DNA from: an uncultured beta proteobacterium
GTDB lineage: Bacteria > Pseudomonadota > Gammaproteobacteria > Burkholderiales > Burkholderiaceae_B
Direction: 5' to 3'
Length of the DNA: 35,978 bases
NCBI GenBank assembly: GCA_903894155.1
Contig: CAITPF010000166.1
Location: 1-35,978, forward strand
A program made the translations under genes and the position numbers. Each line of letters starts with the position of its first letter. The first letter of the stretch is position 1. The notes under the pieces were generated by a model. That model saw only the letters and a program-made list of their open reading frames with translations. It did not search any database and was not told where the DNA came from. Below are positions 1-9,254 of this stretch, piece by piece.

Positions 1-60
1 GTGTGGGAAACACCTGCGGGTCTATCAACACGTCGCAAGGAGCTGCGCGACCAGCATTGA
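1..60 (+). CDS. Possible 3' tail of an upstream gene (partial)
   Basis: The first frame is open from base 1 to a TGA at 58-60 and would encode a 19-residue, basic, polar C-terminal tail (ending RKELRDQH). Nothing identifies the family, and so short an open stretch can occur by chance. If real, the gene starts left of the window and runs in the same direction as the MocR gene. Treat it as a possibility only. Confidence 0.2.
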   Translation: MWETPAGLSTRRKELRDQH

Positions 61-124
61 CCAGGGAAGGGGGGCTGCGTCATCGAATCTAACATGCGGG
101 ATTTTGATCTTGGCTCATGATATT

Positions 125-138
125 AGAATTTCAATTCT
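125..138. promoter_or_regulatory. Perfect palindrome upstream of the MocR gene
   Basis: AGAATT-TC-AATTCT is a perfect 6-2-6 inverted repeat in the AT-rich region between base 60 and the MocR start at 210. It lies 8 bases left of the candidate MocR operator. It could be part of the regulator-binding region or a separate operator. Its function is inferred from position and symmetry only. Confidence 0.35.
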
Positions 139-146
139 TGTCTCAT

Positions 147-180
147 GCCAGATAAACTATATCGATCAGTCCAGAACTGA
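147..180 (-). promoter_or_regulatory. Candidate MocR operator, copy 1
   Basis: Read on the minus strand, this 34-base stretch contains TTCTGGACT, a 13-base AT-rich middle (after GATC) and ATCTGGC at its end. It matches a stretch at 1750-1783 upstream of the ABC operon in 25 of 34 positions with no gaps. It holds two CTGG half-sites in the same orientation. MocR/GntR regulators commonly bind spaced direct repeats and autoregulate, so this is the likely site in the regulator's own promoter, 30 bases before its start codon. Confidence 0.55.
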
Positions 181-209
181 GCGAACAATCCGTAGGGAAT
201 CCGTAGCCT

Positions 210-1715
210 ATGAGCCGTGTTGCCCGAACCAGCGACCTGATGTGGCCCCGCCTGTTCCGGCGTTTCGAAGGACGCGCCAGTACCCGGCAGGGGCAGTTGC
301 GCGATATGCTGGTCCATGCGGTGGTGGAAGGATTCCTGTCCCCGGGTCAATCCCTACCCTCGAGTCGGTTACTGGCCAGCGAGTTGAAACTTTCCCGCAC
401 CACGGTGACGCTGGCGTTTCAGGCACTGATGGATCAGGGCCTGATCGTGGGGCGCCCGCGTAGTGGATACTTCGTCGCAGACCAGATGCTGGCCACATTT
501 GTCGTCGCGCGTCGTCGCGCGGACCAGCGCGCGCTGCGGGGCAGCGTGAACTGGCACGATCGCATGGTGCTGACCCCGTCGATACAGCGAAACATCGTCA
601 AGCCGAGTGACTGGCAACAACGTCCATATCCATTCATCTACGGCCAGTTCGATGCGACCCTGTTCCCGGGGCGGGAGTGGCGCGAGTGCGTTCTGGAATC
701 GCTGCAATCGCGCTCTGTGCGCCAGTGGGCGCCAGACCACCTTGATCGTGACGACGACATGCTGGTCGAGCAGATTCATCGCCGTCTGCTTCCGGCGCGT
801 GGCATCTGGGTCGAACGCAATGAGATCCTGGTTACCGCCGGTGCGCAACAGGCGACGTTTATGCTGGCAGCGCTACTTGTCGGCCCGACGACGACGGTTG
901 GTGTCGAGAATCCTGGTTACCCGGATGCGCGCAACAACTTCGCCCTGCGGACTGCGCACGTGCGGGCGCTGCGGGTAGACGGCGAGGGTCTGGCCCCTAG
1001 TGCCGCGTTGTCCAGTTGCGATTACGTCTACGTGACACCGAGCCACCAGTGCCCGACGACGGTCACAATGCCTCTGGCGCGCCGGCACGCTTTGCTCGCT
1101 CGTGCCGAACGCGACGACTTTGTTGTGATCGAAGACGACCACGAGAGCGAGCTCAACTTTTCCGGCCATCCCATGCCTGCGCTGAAGAGCCTCGATACGG
1201 CGCAGCGCGTCATCTACGTGGGTAGCTTGTCGAAGACGCTGGCGCATGGACTGCGCTTGGGCTTCATCGTGGCGCCGTCGGACCTGATACGCGAATTGCG
1301 CGCGCTGCGCAGGCTGATGATGCGGCACGTTCCTACCAACAACCAGCAGGCTGCGGCAAGCTTTATCGCGCACGGCCACCACGAGGCATTCGTGCGCCGT
1401 CTTAACGTCGCCTACCGCGATCGGTCGCGCGCCCTGGACGCGGCGTTGCATGCGCATGCACCAATGCTCGCACCGATGGCCGCGAAGGGCGGATCGGCGC
1501 TCTGGGTGGCAGCGCCGTCGGAGTTGAACACCAGTGACCTCGCACAACGGCTCTACGAGCAAGGCGTTGTCATCGAACCTGGCGAGGTATTCTTTGCGGG
1601 AACCAAGCGCCCGCGCAATCACATGCGCATTGGCTACTCGTCGATCGGACTGGACCGCATCGATGCGGGCGTGCGAATCATCGCACGTGAAATTGTGCGG
1701 GCGAGCTCACGCTAA
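210..1715 (+). CDS. MocR-type regulator: GntR winged helix fused to aminotransferase-like domain
   Basis: This is a 501-residue cytoplasmic PLP-dependent transcription regulator of the MocR subfamily. Residues about 22-92 form the GntR winged helix-turn-helix (a LSRTTV recognition region, then the wing RPRSGYFV). After a linker, residues about 140-500 have the fold-type I aminotransferase architecture: ENPGYPD near 233, a VIEDDHESE Asp motif near 307, and SLSKTL with the PLP-binding Lys at 342. The length is normal for the family. The chosen ATG at 210 has a GGGA about 11 bases upstream. Unlike many MocR genes, it runs in the same direction as its likely target, the ABC/D-aminoacylase operon starting at 1994, rather than divergently. 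Matching operator-like sequences precede both. It probably senses an amino acid or D-amino acid adduct of PLP, but the effector cannot be read from sequence. Confidence 0.93.
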   Translation: MSRVARTSDLMWPRLFRRFEGRASTRQGQLRDMLVHAVVEGFLSPGQSLPSSRLLASELKLSRTTVTLAFQALMDQGLIVGRPRSGYFVADQMLATFVVARRRADQRALRGSVNWHDRMVLTPSIQRNIVKPSDWQQRPYPFIYGQFDATLFPGREWRECVLESLQSRSVRQWAPDHLDRDDDMLVEQIHRRLLPARGIWVERNEILVTAGAQQATFMLAALLVGPTTTVGVENPGYPDARNNFALRTAHVRALRVDGEGLAPSAALSSCDYVYVTPSHQCPTTVTMPLARRHALLARAERDDFVVIEDDHESELNFSGHPMPALKSLDTAQRVIYVGSLSKTLAHGLRLGFIVAPSDLIRELRALRRLMMRHVPTNNQQAAASFIAHGHHEAFVRRLNVAYRDRSRALDAALHAHAPMLAPMAAKGGSALWVAAPSELNTSDLAQRLYEQGVVIEPGEVFFAGTKRPRNHMRIGYSSIGLDRIDAGVRIIAREIVRASSR

Positions 1716-1993
1716 GCCGACAGTCGATTGGACTGCAGCGCCAGATGCCTGAGTTCTGGACTTATCAAAAATATGAATCTGGCTCTATGCCCGGACACGT
1801 CCACTTGCTAGTCTCGGGCAAGAACCATCGCTCTGATCGTGCCGACACCAGGCATTGAGCATGACTAGCCTGCTCATGCCTTCATCCATGACGTTTAGTG
1901 TTTTGTTGAAATCACATCATTTTTTGGCGCTACCTGAATGATATTGATCGAACTAGCCTGAATTTTCCCTCCATCAACGGGATCACCTCCGCA
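1716..1993 (+). promoter_or_regulatory. Leader/promoter region of the ABC importer operon
   Basis: This 278-base gene-free stretch contains a candidate MocR operator (1750-1783). A possible extended -10 (TGC-TAGTCT, hexamer 1809-1814) follows just downstream. An imperfect hairpin lies at 1851-1880 (GGCATTGAGCA pairing with TGCTCATGCC, one bulged T). The hairpin is not followed by a T run, so it is not an obvious terminator. It could shape the leader RNA. No small gene is convincing here. Confidence 0.45.
1750..1783 (+). promoter_or_regulatory. Candidate MocR operator, copy 2
   Basis: This stretch carries TTCTGGACTTATC, an AT-rich spacer and ATCTGGC, with the same spacing as the reverse-strand motif at 147-180 (25 of 34 identical). 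The two CTGG half-sites are direct repeats about 22 bases apart, i.e. two turns of the helix. It lies about 210 bases upstream of the first importer permease gene and just upstream of a candidate promoter, a position suited to activation. Confidence 0.55.
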
Positions 1994-2947
1994 ATGCTTC
2001 GACTCGTCGCCTCGCGCCTTCTCAGTGCCATTCCCGTGCTGCTGACGGTCATGCTGATCGCGTTCTTTTTGATGCGGATGGTGCCTGGCGATCCAACCAT
2101 GGTGCTTGGCGGCCTGGACGCAACGCAGCAGGAGCGCGATGAAATGCGGCGCACGCTCGGCCTGGATCAACCGCTGCCGGTACAACTGGGTCGCTGGATG
2201 ATCGGCTTGGCGCATGGCGATCTGGGGCGTTCAATCCTTCTCGGCCAGGATGTGGCCAGTACCGCCGCAGAACGACTTCCCGTCACGTTTTCCATTGCGC
2301 TGTTTTCGTTTGCGATCACTGTTACGTTTGGGGTGTTTGCGGGTGTGGTGGCTGCATTGCGCCAAAACACCTGGGTTGATCAACTGCTGATGACGTTAGC
2401 GGTGTTGGGCGTGTCCCTGCCAAACTTCTGGCTTGCACTGGTGCTGATCGTCCTGTTTTCAGTTGATCTGGGATGGTTGCCGACTGGCGGCTATGTGCCG
2501 TTCATGACTGATCCGCTGCAGTGGTTGCGCGCGGCAACTCTCCCGGCGTTGTCGCTTGCCTTGGTGCAGGTCGGTCTGCTCGCACGCGTCACGCGGTCAT
2601 CGATGCTGGACGTTCTGCGTCAGGACTATGTCAGGACTGCGAGAGCGAAAGGGTTGAGTGCATTTAAAGTGGTGTTCAAGCATGCCCTCACCAACACCCT
2701 GATTCCGGTCGTGACGATCACCGGTCACCTGTTTAGCTTGCTGCTGGGTGGCTCCATCGTGATTGAAACCGTCTTTTCAATTCCCGGGTTTGGTTTGCTG
2801 CTCGGGTCAGCCATATTGGGCCGAGACTACCCCGTGATTCAGAGTGGGTTGCTGATCTACGCCGTCATGCTGGTCTTGCTGAACATTGTTTTGGATCTGA
2901 TTTACGCCAAACTCGACCCCAGGATCGGTTATGACGCTAGTAACTGA
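1994..2947 (+). CDS. Dipeptide/oligopeptide-type ABC importer permease (DppB-like)
   Basis: This 317-residue inner-membrane permease is of the DppB/OppB type. The N-terminal helix is at about 9-30 and is followed by the hallmark MVPGDP. Further hydrophobic segments lie at about 99-121, 131-156, 183-199, 233-260 and 283-305. The cytoplasmic EAA coupling loop (DYVRTARAKGLS) is at about 211-222. It would form the translocation pore with the product of the next gene. The start ATG is preceded only by GGGATCACCTCC, which is a weak ribosome-binding site. The last 17 bases overlap the next gene, indicating translational coupling. It is the first gene of the operon running to the D-aminoacylase. Confidence 0.95.
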   Translation: MLRLVASRLLSAIPVLLTVMLIAFFLMRMVPGDPTMVLGGLDATQQERDEMRRTLGLDQPLPVQLGRWMIGLAHGDLGRSILLGQDVASTAAERLPVTFSIALFSFAITVTFGVFAGVVAALRQNTWVDQLLMTLAVLGVSLPNFWLALVLIVLFSVDLGWLPTGGYVPFMTDPLQWLRAATLPALSLALVQVGLLARVTRSSMLDVLRQDYVRTARAKGLSAFKVVFKHALTNTLIPVVTITGHLFSLLLGGSIVIETVFSIPGFGLLLGSAILGRDYPVIQSGLLIYAVMLVLLNIVLDLIYAKLDPRIGYDASN

Positions 2948-3836
2948 CACGGCGAAGGATGTCGCTGGCGCGCCCCTTTCGTCATCGAGGCACTGGTGGC
3001 GTCGCGATGTCGTTCGCAGAATGCTGGGCCATCGGACGTTTATGATTGGCGCCGTGCTGTTTTTTGCGGTCCTTGTGGTGACGCTGCTCGCGCCATGGAT
3101 TGCACCGGTAGACCCGCTGAAAGTGTCGATGCGAAACAGCTTCAAGCCTCCCAGCGCCGATTTCTGGTTTGGCACCGATAACCTTGGCCGCAATTTGCTG
3201 AGTCGCGTGCTTTACGGCGGTCGCGCTTCGTTACTCATTGGGTTTGTCGTGGTGATCGTCAACGCTGTATTCGCGGTTGGCATCGGCGCCATCGCCGGCT
3301 ATTTCCGCAGGCTTGACAATCCAGTGATGCGGGTCATGGACGCGCTGATGGCATTTCCTGCCATCCTGCTGGCACTGGGGATTGCTGCGGCACTTGGCCC
3401 GTCAATGGCAAACGCGATGATTGCCCTGGCGGTAGTCGCCATTCCCGGCAATGCCCGGCTAGTGCGATCCACCTTTCTCGTCATTCGGGAGATGACCTAC
3501 GTTGAGGCCGCAATTGTCGCTGGCGCACGTCCGATGCGGATCATCATGAAACACATTCTTCCCAACTGCATGGCACCTCTCGTGGTCGCCTTGAGTTTTA
3601 CGTTCGCCTATGCCGTGCTGGCCGAAGCGGTGCTCAGCTTTCTAGGCGTTGGTACGCCTCCCCCGGCCCCGAGTTGGGGCGGGATCATCGCCGAGGGGCG
3701 TTACTACTTAAGCGACGCTCCGTGGATCATCCTGATTCCGGGTGGCATGCTCGCGATGACCGTGCTGAGCCTCAACCTGCTAGGCGATGGCCTGCGGGAC
3801 GTGCTCGACCCCAAACTAAAAGTTCAACGAGGATGA
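2931..3836 (+). CDS. Dipeptide/oligopeptide-type ABC importer permease (DppC-like)
   Basis: This is a 301-residue partner permease. It shows the DppC/OppC N-terminal helix at about 37-58, the family signature FWFGTDNLGRNLLSR at about 78-92, and several membrane segments. An EAA loop (VEAAIVAGARPMRIIMKH) lies at about 191-208. The start ATG overlaps the end of the DppB-like gene by 17 bases. The stop codon overlaps the next start as ATGA. Two permeases of this type heterodimerise in the inner membrane and couple to the two ATPases encoded next. Confidence 0.95.
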   Translation: MTLVTDTAKDVAGAPLSSSRHWWRRDVVRRMLGHRTFMIGAVLFFAVLVVTLLAPWIAPVDPLKVSMRNSFKPPSADFWFGTDNLGRNLLSRVLYGGRASLLIGFVVVIVNAVFAVGIGAIAGYFRRLDNPVMRVMDALMAFPAILLALGIAAALGPSMANAMIALAVVAIPGNARLVRSTFLVIREMTYVEAAIVAGARPMRIIMKHILPNCMAPLVVALSFTFAYAVLAEAVLSFLGVGTPPPAPSWGGIIAEGRYYLSDAPWIILIPGGMLAMTVLSLNLLGDGLRDVLDPKLKVQRG

Positions 3837-4855
3837 CTTCCACCCCACCTGTCATTGCGCCGGTGTTGTCGGTGCGCGATCTGAGCGTTTCTTTCAGCAC
3901 AGATTCCGGCGAGGTCCCCGCGATCGAGGATATCTCGTTCGACGTTGCTCGCGGCGAAGTATTGGGCATCGTCGGTGAGTCGGGCAGCGGAAAGAGTGTG
4001 ACTGCACTGACGGTGATGCGCCTTTTGCAAATTCCGCCGGCACGAATACGCAGCGGCAGCATCCACTTTGAAGGCCAGAATCTTCTGGCACTCAAAGAGG
4101 CACAAATGCGGCGTATCAGAGGTCGCGCGATCTCGATGATCTTTCAAGAGCCTATGACGTCTCTCAATCCGGTCTTTACGATCGGCGATCAGATTGTCGA
4201 AACCATACTTGCTCACGAGTCTGTGAGTGTGGCCAGTGCAAGAAAACGTGCCATTGATCTGCTCGGCCGGGTTGGCATACCTTCACCCTCCAGGCGAATT
4301 GACGATTTCCCACACCAGATGTCGGGTGGTCAGCGCCAGCGCGTGATGATTGCCATTGCACTGGCTTGCCAACCTCGTATTCTATTGGCGGACGAGCCGA
4401 CGACTGCGTTGGACGTCACGATTCAGGCCCAGATTCTGGACTTGCTTCGCAATCTGCAGCGAGAGTTTGATATGTCGGTTGTGATGATCACGCACAACAT
4501 GGGCGCGATTGCGGATTTTGCTGACCGGGTTCTGGTGATGTACGCCGGTCGCGTCGTGGAGGAAGCCGGCGTGCACGAAATATTTGAGAAACCACACCAC
4601 CCCTACGCTGCGGCGCTTTTGGCCAGCGTGCCGTTGCTCGACGACGACCGCCGGCGGCTTTCCGCCATCCCCGGCCAGTTGCCAATTCCGTCAGAGTGGC
4701 CGCCCGGTTGTCGATTTGCCCCTCGCTGCCAGCAGGCTTCGACTCAGTGTCAGGAAGCGGTTCCTGATTTTAGAAACGTGGGCGTCTCAGCCCGTGTTGC
4801 GTGCATCCTATATCCTCACGATATCGCGCGATCGGTGACGGAGTGCAAAAAATGA
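3833..4855 (+). CDS. Oligopeptide-type ABC importer ATPase (DppD-like)
   Basis: This is a 340-residue ABC ATPase. Walker A GESGSGKS is at 48-55, the Q-loop [11 protein letters not shown] at about 103-113, the signature MSGGQRQRV at about 163-171 and Walker [13 protein letters not shown] at about 183-194. The C-terminal oligopeptide/dipeptide extension has paired cysteines (GCRFAPRC) typical of DppD/OppD. The frame stays open 53 codons further upstream, but the ATG at 3833 is chosen because it forms a 4-base ATGA overlap with the DppC-like stop and matches the family N-terminus. The product energises import from the cytoplasmic face. Confidence 0.95.
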   Translation: MTSTPPVIAPVLSVRDLSVSFSTDSGEVPAIEDISFDVARGEVLGIVGESGSGKSVTALTVMRLLQIPPARIRSGSIHFEGQNLLALKEAQMRRIRGRAISMIFQEPMTSLNPVFTIGDQIVETILAHESVSVASARKRAIDLLGRVGIPSPSRRIDDFPHQMSGGQRQRVMIAIALACQPRILLADEPTTALDVTIQAQILDLLRNLQREFDMSVVMITHNMGAIADFADRVLVMYAGRVVEEAGVHEIFEKPHHPYAAALLASVPLLDDDRRRLSAIPGQLPIPSEWPPGCRFAPRCQQASTQCQEAVPDFRNVGVSARVACILYPHDIARSVTECKK

Positions 4856-5946
4856 ACGCCGGCTCCAGTCCGAATGTGATCGAAGCGATTCACCTGAGCA
4901 AGCAGTTCAAGCTTAAGCGGCGCTCGGTGTTCGACGCCGTGCCGCCCCCCGTTCGTGCCGTGGACGACGTGAGCTTTGCCATCGCCCGCGGTGAAACGCT
5001 GGGACTGGTGGGCGAGTCAGGCTGCGGCAAAACGACCGTTGGCCGTCTTCTGCTGGCACTCGAGCGACCAACGGGAGGCTCGATACTTTTTGGTGGCGTG
5101 GATCTGACGAAGCTTGATGCCGGTGCGATTCGCCCGCTACGGCGTGGCATGCAGATGATTTTCCAGGATCCCTACGGCGCACTCAATCCGCGCATGACAG
5201 TCGAGCAAATCATCGCTGAACCTTTGATTATCCAGGGTGCCCGGTTTGACCAGGCAACGCGGGAGCGCACAAGGGAATTGCTGGACCTGGTTGGCTTGTC
5301 TTCTGCACATGCGACACGTTATCCCCATGAATTTTCTGGTGGTCAGCGACAGCGCATCGGCATTGCGCGCGCGCTGGCGCTTCAGCCACAACTCATTGTT
5401 TGCGATGAACCGGTCTCTGCGCTGGATGTGTCAGTGCAGGCACAAGTTGTCAATCTCCTGCAGGATTTGCAGGAGCGGTTCAGTCTGAGCTATTTATTTA
5501 TCGGACATGATCTTGCCGTCGTGCGCCATATATCCCACCGTGTTGCGGTGATGTATCTTGGCAGGATCGTGGAGTTGTCCAGCAAGCAGCAGCTTTACGG
5601 TGACCCGCTTCATCCCTATACCTCCGCATTGCTTGATTCAGTGCCTTCACCGCGTCCCTCGCGCGAGTCGCGTCGGCCCATTCTTGCGGGTGATCCGGCA
5701 ACTTCGGATCGGCCGTTGCGCGGATGTCTGTTCCAAAACCGGTGCCCGCAGGTCGTTGAAATTTGCCGCAGCACTGCTCCGGCTCTGGAGGAAAAGCGCT
5801 CGGGCCACTGGGTTGCTTGCCACCGCATTGACGCAGGCGAGAAGGCAATGGATGGCTTTACAGAATTTCCCGTCAGTAGCAACGCCCAGACCGCTAAGGC
5901 TGTACCGAGTATCCCCGTCCAGTCAATAAATTCGAACCCACCCTAA
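4852..5946 (+). CDS. Oligopeptide-type ABC importer ATPase (DppF-like)
   Basis: This 364-residue ABC ATPase is the usual second nucleotide-binding subunit. It shows Walker A GESGCGKT at 54-61, a [13 protein letters not shown]-loop, the signature [15 protein letters not shown], Walker [15 protein letters not shown] and a C-terminal GCLFQNRC cysteine motif of the oligopeptide family. A GTG at 4801 is in frame, but the ATG at 4852 overlaps the previous stop as ATGA and is the better start. The C-terminus carries roughly 40 extra, low-complexity residues after the family domain. The gene is followed 10 bases later by the binding protein, whose ribosome-binding site (GGAG) directly follows the stop codon. 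Confidence 0.95.
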   Translation: MNAGSSPNVIEAIHLSKQFKLKRRSVFDAVPPPVRAVDDVSFAIARGETLGLVGESGCGKTTVGRLLLALERPTGGSILFGGVDLTKLDAGAIRPLRRGMQMIFQDPYGALNPRMTVEQIIAEPLIIQGARFDQATRERTRELLDLVGLSSAHATRYPHEFSGGQRQRIGIARALALQPQLIVCDEPVSALDVSVQAQVVNLLQDLQERFSLSYLFIGHDLAVVRHISHRVAVMYLGRIVELSSKQQLYGDPLHPYTSALLDSVPSPRPSRESRRPILAGDPATSDRPLRGCLFQNRCPQVVEICRSTAPALEEKRSGHWVACHRIDAGEKAMDGFTEFPVSSNAQTAKAVPSIPVQSINSNPP

Positions 5947-5956
5947 GGAGCTGATC

Positions 5957-7537
5957 ATGAAATCAGTTTATGCCTCTTGTGCCGCACTCATCCTGGGTGC
6001 TCTTGGAATGACGGCTGCGCAGGCGCAGACTGCAGCGCCGTTTCAGTGCCCAACCAAAGGGGGAGACCTCACTTATGGACAGGCGGCCAAGGCGAACAGT
6101 CTCGACCAGGCGGTATCGAACACCGTCTCGACACGGAACATCGCCCAGAACATCTTCGAGTCACTGATGACGCGCGATCAGGCCAACAATCCAATTCCGC
6201 AGCTTGCGGAATCGGTAGCGGTTTCGCCGGACGGCATGACTTACTCGTTCAAATTGCGACACGGCGTGAAATTCCATAACGGAAAGGAAATGACCTCGGC
6301 CGACGTATCGGCCTCTCATGACCGATACAAGCGAGTCGGCTGGGATAAGGCGATGCTGGTGAACGTCGACCGGTGGTCTGCGCCGGACCCCTACACCTTC
6401 GTTATTCATATGAAAAAGGTGCAGCCGACGTTTTTGGATGCAATAAGCTCGTTCCTGGTTCCGCTCATCATTATCCCGTCCGAACTCGCTGACGCGGAGC
6501 CCATGCGTTTGCCCATTGTTGGCACCGGCCCATTCGAGTTGGAGAAGTTCGTACCCGACAGCTACGTCAAACTCAAACGCTTCGAAAAATACACCCCGAA
6601 CACTGCATATTCTGATATCACGGGCTTCGGCGGCTACAAGCAGGCCTGCCTCGACTCCGTCACGATCCGGTTCGTTTCCGAAGCGGGCGCGCGCGTTGCG
6701 GGTTTGCAGACTGGCGAGCTGAACATCATCGAAAATCTCCCGGTCAGGTCAAAAGGCGCACTCGAAAAGGACAAGGCCATTACCATAGAGAAGCTGGAAA
6801 ACGCCGGGGTCGTCATCACCACAGCCAACTACTCTGCTCCGCCCACCGACAACCTGCTGGTGCGAAAAGCGGTCCAGGCTGCGCTTGACATGGACGAAAT
6901 CATGGATGCGGCGACGGATGGCGCATATCGACTCAACGTCGGCTTACAGTACCCGGGTAATGCTGCCTACAGTGAAAGCGGCAAGGAGTTCTACAACTTG
7001 AAGGACCCGGCATTGGCCAAACGTTACCTTAAAGAAGCTGGCTATAAGGGCGAACCCGTCGTGCTGCTGACAAATAAGGACTACCCGGCGCACTACAACG
7101 CCGCGGTGGTGATGGCCGCGCAATTAACTGCAGTCGGGATCAATGCCAAACTGAGAGTACTGGACTGGCCTACCTCGATTCAGACCTTCGAAAAGGAAAG
7201 CACGGGCTGGAATTACTTCTTTACTACGTGGTTCATTGCCGTGGCCCAAGGCCCCCTCGGGGCACTGAGTTTCCTCGCGCCACCACAGAACACGTACAAG
7301 CCAAAAGGACCGGATTCGGTGGACAAGGTTCTTGAGACCGAATGGGCTGGCATGCAGACCTTACCCACAGCCGAAGAGAGAAACGCCGCGTTTGCGCGTG
7401 GGCAACACCGTGTGATGGAGCAAGGAATGGCCCTGCCTTTTGGCACTTCGACTCTGCTGTTTGGCGTTCGCTCAGATGTCAAGAACTTCCGCCCCTTCCT
7501 GATTCCACGGTTTTCAAACGTTTACGTGCAGAAATAG
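5957..7537 (+). CDS. ABC importer periplasmic substrate-binding protein (SBP_bac_5 family)
   Basis: This 526-residue family 5 extracytoplasmic solute-binding protein is DppA/OppA-like. A Sec signal peptide covers about residues 1-23 (hydrophobic core ALILGALGM, probable cleavage after AQA). The mature protein has the family landmarks GGDLTYG, NIFESLMT, the PQLAESVAVSPDG region and the VKFHNGKEMTSADV motif. GGAG precedes the ATG. It is encoded at the end of the transporter genes and 59 bases before the D-aminoacylase, so it probably captures the substrate that enzyme processes. Specificity for N-acyl-D-amino acids or D-peptides is inferred from context, not from residues. Confidence 0.93.
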   Translation: MKSVYASCAALILGALGMTAAQAQTAAPFQCPTKGGDLTYGQAAKANSLDQAVSNTVSTRNIAQNIFESLMTRDQANNPIPQLAESVAVSPDGMTYSFKLRHGVKFHNGKEMTSADVSASHDRYKRVGWDKAMLVNVDRWSAPDPYTFVIHMKKVQPTFLDAISSFLVPLIIIPSELADAEPMRLPIVGTGPFELEKFVPDSYVKLKRFEKYTPNTAYSDITGFGGYKQACLDSVTIRFVSEAGARVAGLQTGELNIIENLPVRSKGALEKDKAITIEKLENAGVVITTANYSAPPTDNLLVRKAVQAALDMDEIMDAATDGAYRLNVGLQYPGNAAYSESGKEFYNLKDPALAKRYLKEAGYKGEPVVLLTNKDYPAHYNAAVVMAAQLTAVGINAKLRVLDWPTSIQTFEKESTGWNYFFTTWFIAVAQGPLGALSFLAPPQNTYKPKGPDSVDKVLETEWAGMQTLPTAEERNAAFARGQHRVMEQGMALPFGTSTLLFGVRSDVKNFRPFLIPRFSNVYVQK

Positions 7538-7596
7538 GCGGTTTTTGTCAGCAAATGCGCCGGCTGTCGCTGTTCGCCGTTTAGCCAGGAGACTGT

Positions 7597-9189
7597 ATGT
7601 TCGACACCATTATTTCCGGTGGACTGATTATTGATGGCACTGGTGCACCAGGCTTCGTGGCCGACGTCGGTATTGTGGGCGACCGCATTATCGCGGTCGG
7701 AGACCTGTCGGCCGCCACCGCAGCCGACAAAATTGACGTGACCGGCTTGACGCTCGCCCCCGGCTTCATTGACATCCATACGCACTCTGATTTCACCCTT
7801 CTCGTCGATGGGCGCGCGGACAGTCAGATTTGCCAGGGCGTGACGACCGAGGTGATCGGACAATGCGGGTACAGTTGCGCTCCGCGCAATCTGGGTGCCG
7901 GTGGAAACCAGCTAATCGGATACATTGACGCCGGCGTTGACATCAACTGGCAAACCTTCGGCGGCTATCTCCGAAAACTGGAAGAGGCTCGCCCGGCCGT
8001 CAATGTAGCGGCATTTGTGGGGCACGGCGCAATTCACCGCGCGATCAAGGGAGACGACACTTCGACCAGCACCTATGAGGAAATCGAGGCCATGGTGCAG
8101 TTGGCTGAAGCGGCCTTTGACGATGGTGCGATGGGATTCTCAACCGGCCTCGAATACTTTCCAGGCAACATCGCCCCGCTGGAAGAGATGGCGGCTTTGA
8201 CCGCGGTAGCGGCCAAGCGCGGCGGGCTTTATGCCACGCATGTGCGCAACCGTGATGTTTATTACGATCTCGGCTTTACGGAGGCCGTGGCCACGGCGCG
8301 GCATGCGGGCGCAAGGTTGCAGATCTCGCACATCCAGCCGAAATTTGGCGCGCCAGTGCATGCCATGGAGCATTCGCTGGAGTTAATTTACCGGGCCGAG
8401 CGTGAAGGGGTGGACGTGGGCTTTGACATCATCCCGCATGACTGGTCCCACACGTCTATGTCCGCGGCGTTGCCACCATGGGCGCGTGCCGGGGGCACTG
8501 CCAAGACCATTGAGCGCCTTAAAGACCCCTTCTTGCGCGATCTCATGAAGAAGAACCCGCAGCCGATTTGGCGTCTGGTACCGGCCGGCAAATGGGACGA
8601 CATCATCTTGCTTAGGGCGGTGGTCAATCATTCGCTGATCGGTCAGACTTTTGCAGAAATCGGGCGACAACGCGGGGTTGATCCTTACGACGCCTATTTT
8701 GATATCCTGATCGAAGAGGGTGAGCATCTGCCGCAAGCTCTTTGGACCTCGCACAGCTTTAACGATGCCGACATCTGCATGTGCATGCACGAGTCCAAGT
8801 GCATCGTGATGTCTGACACGTTGGCCGTGAGCAAGCGTGGCCCGCTGAAAGGGACCATTGGTTCACTCAGTGGTTACGGGTGGACCGCCCGATTGCTTGG
8901 GCATTTCGTGCGCGAACGTGGAATTATTACGCTTGTCGAGGCGATATGCCGGATCACCCTGCGCCCCGCCGAACGACTGGGTCTTGTTGACCGGGGTCGA
9001 GTGCGCGCTGGCGCATTTGCAGACATCGTCGTCTTTGATGCAGAGAACGTACGCGACCAGACGACCGTTCTGACGCCACAGGTCCACCCGACCGGGTTTT
9101 TACATGTCATGGTCAACGGGCGATTCGCCGTTCGGGATGGATTGCGCAATGACGAGCAATCCGGCCGAGTTTTGCGCCACTCTGGCTAG
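7597..9189 (+). CDS. D-aminoacylase (N-acyl-D-amino-acid deacylase)
   Basis: This 530-residue amidohydrolase-superfamily metalloenzyme is predicted to hydrolyse N-acyl-D-amino acids to the free D-amino acid and a carboxylate. It has the expected metal-site pattern of D-aminoacylases: HTH at 61-63, Cys in GQCG at 90, ATHVRN (His215), SHIQPK (His245) and MSDT (Asp407). It also has the family loop GFSTGLEY at about 180-187. It has a full-length beta-sandwich/TIM-barrel layout and no signal peptide, so it is cytoplasmic. A GGAGA ribosome-binding site precedes the ATG. It is the last gene of the operon. Its stop codon lies only 18 bases before a tRNA-Cys remnant, so the operon ends exactly at a probable integration boundary. 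Confidence 0.93.
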   Translation: MFDTIISGGLIIDGTGAPGFVADVGIVGDRIIAVGDLSAATAADKIDVTGLTLAPGFIDIHTHSDFTLLVDGRADSQICQGVTTEVIGQCGYSCAPRNLGAGGNQLIGYIDAGVDINWQTFGGYLRKLEEARPAVNVAAFVGHGAIHRAIKGDDTSTSTYEEIEAMVQLAEAAFDDGAMGFSTGLEYFPGNIAPLEEMAALTAVAAKRGGLYATHVRNRDVYYDLGFTEAVATARHAGARLQISHIQPKFGAPVHAMEHSLELIYRAEREGVDVGFDIIPHDWSHTSMSAALPPWARAGGTAKTIERLKDPFLRDLMKKNPQPIWRLVPAGKWDDIILLRAVVNHSLIGQTFAEIGRQRGVDPYDAYFDILIEEGEHLPQALWTSHSFNDADICMCMHESKCIVMSDTLAVSKRGPLKGTIGSLSGYGWTARLLGHFVRERGIITLVEAICRITLRPAERLGLVDRGRVRAGAFADIVVFDAENVRDQTTVLTPQVHPTGFLHVMVNGRFAVRDGLRNDEQSGRVLRHSG

Positions 9190-9207
9190 GCCATCGCTGG
9201 CGGAATT

Positions 9208-9254
9208 TGGAGGCGCAAGCCGGAATCGAACCGACCTAGACGGATTTGCAATCC
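9208..9254 (-). pseudogene. tRNA-Cys 3'-half remnant (att-like copy 1)
   Basis: These 47 bases match the intact tRNA-Cys at 20339-20385 in 46 positions. They cover the encoded CCA, the acceptor 3' strand, the T arm, the variable region and the anticodon loop, and stop inside the anticodon stem. The 5' half of the tRNA is missing and replaced by unrelated sequence. The orientation is the same as the intact gene. Such a remnant is what a tyrosine-recombinase integration into a tRNA gene leaves at the distal end of the inserted DNA. It cannot make a functional tRNA. Confidence 0.9.
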
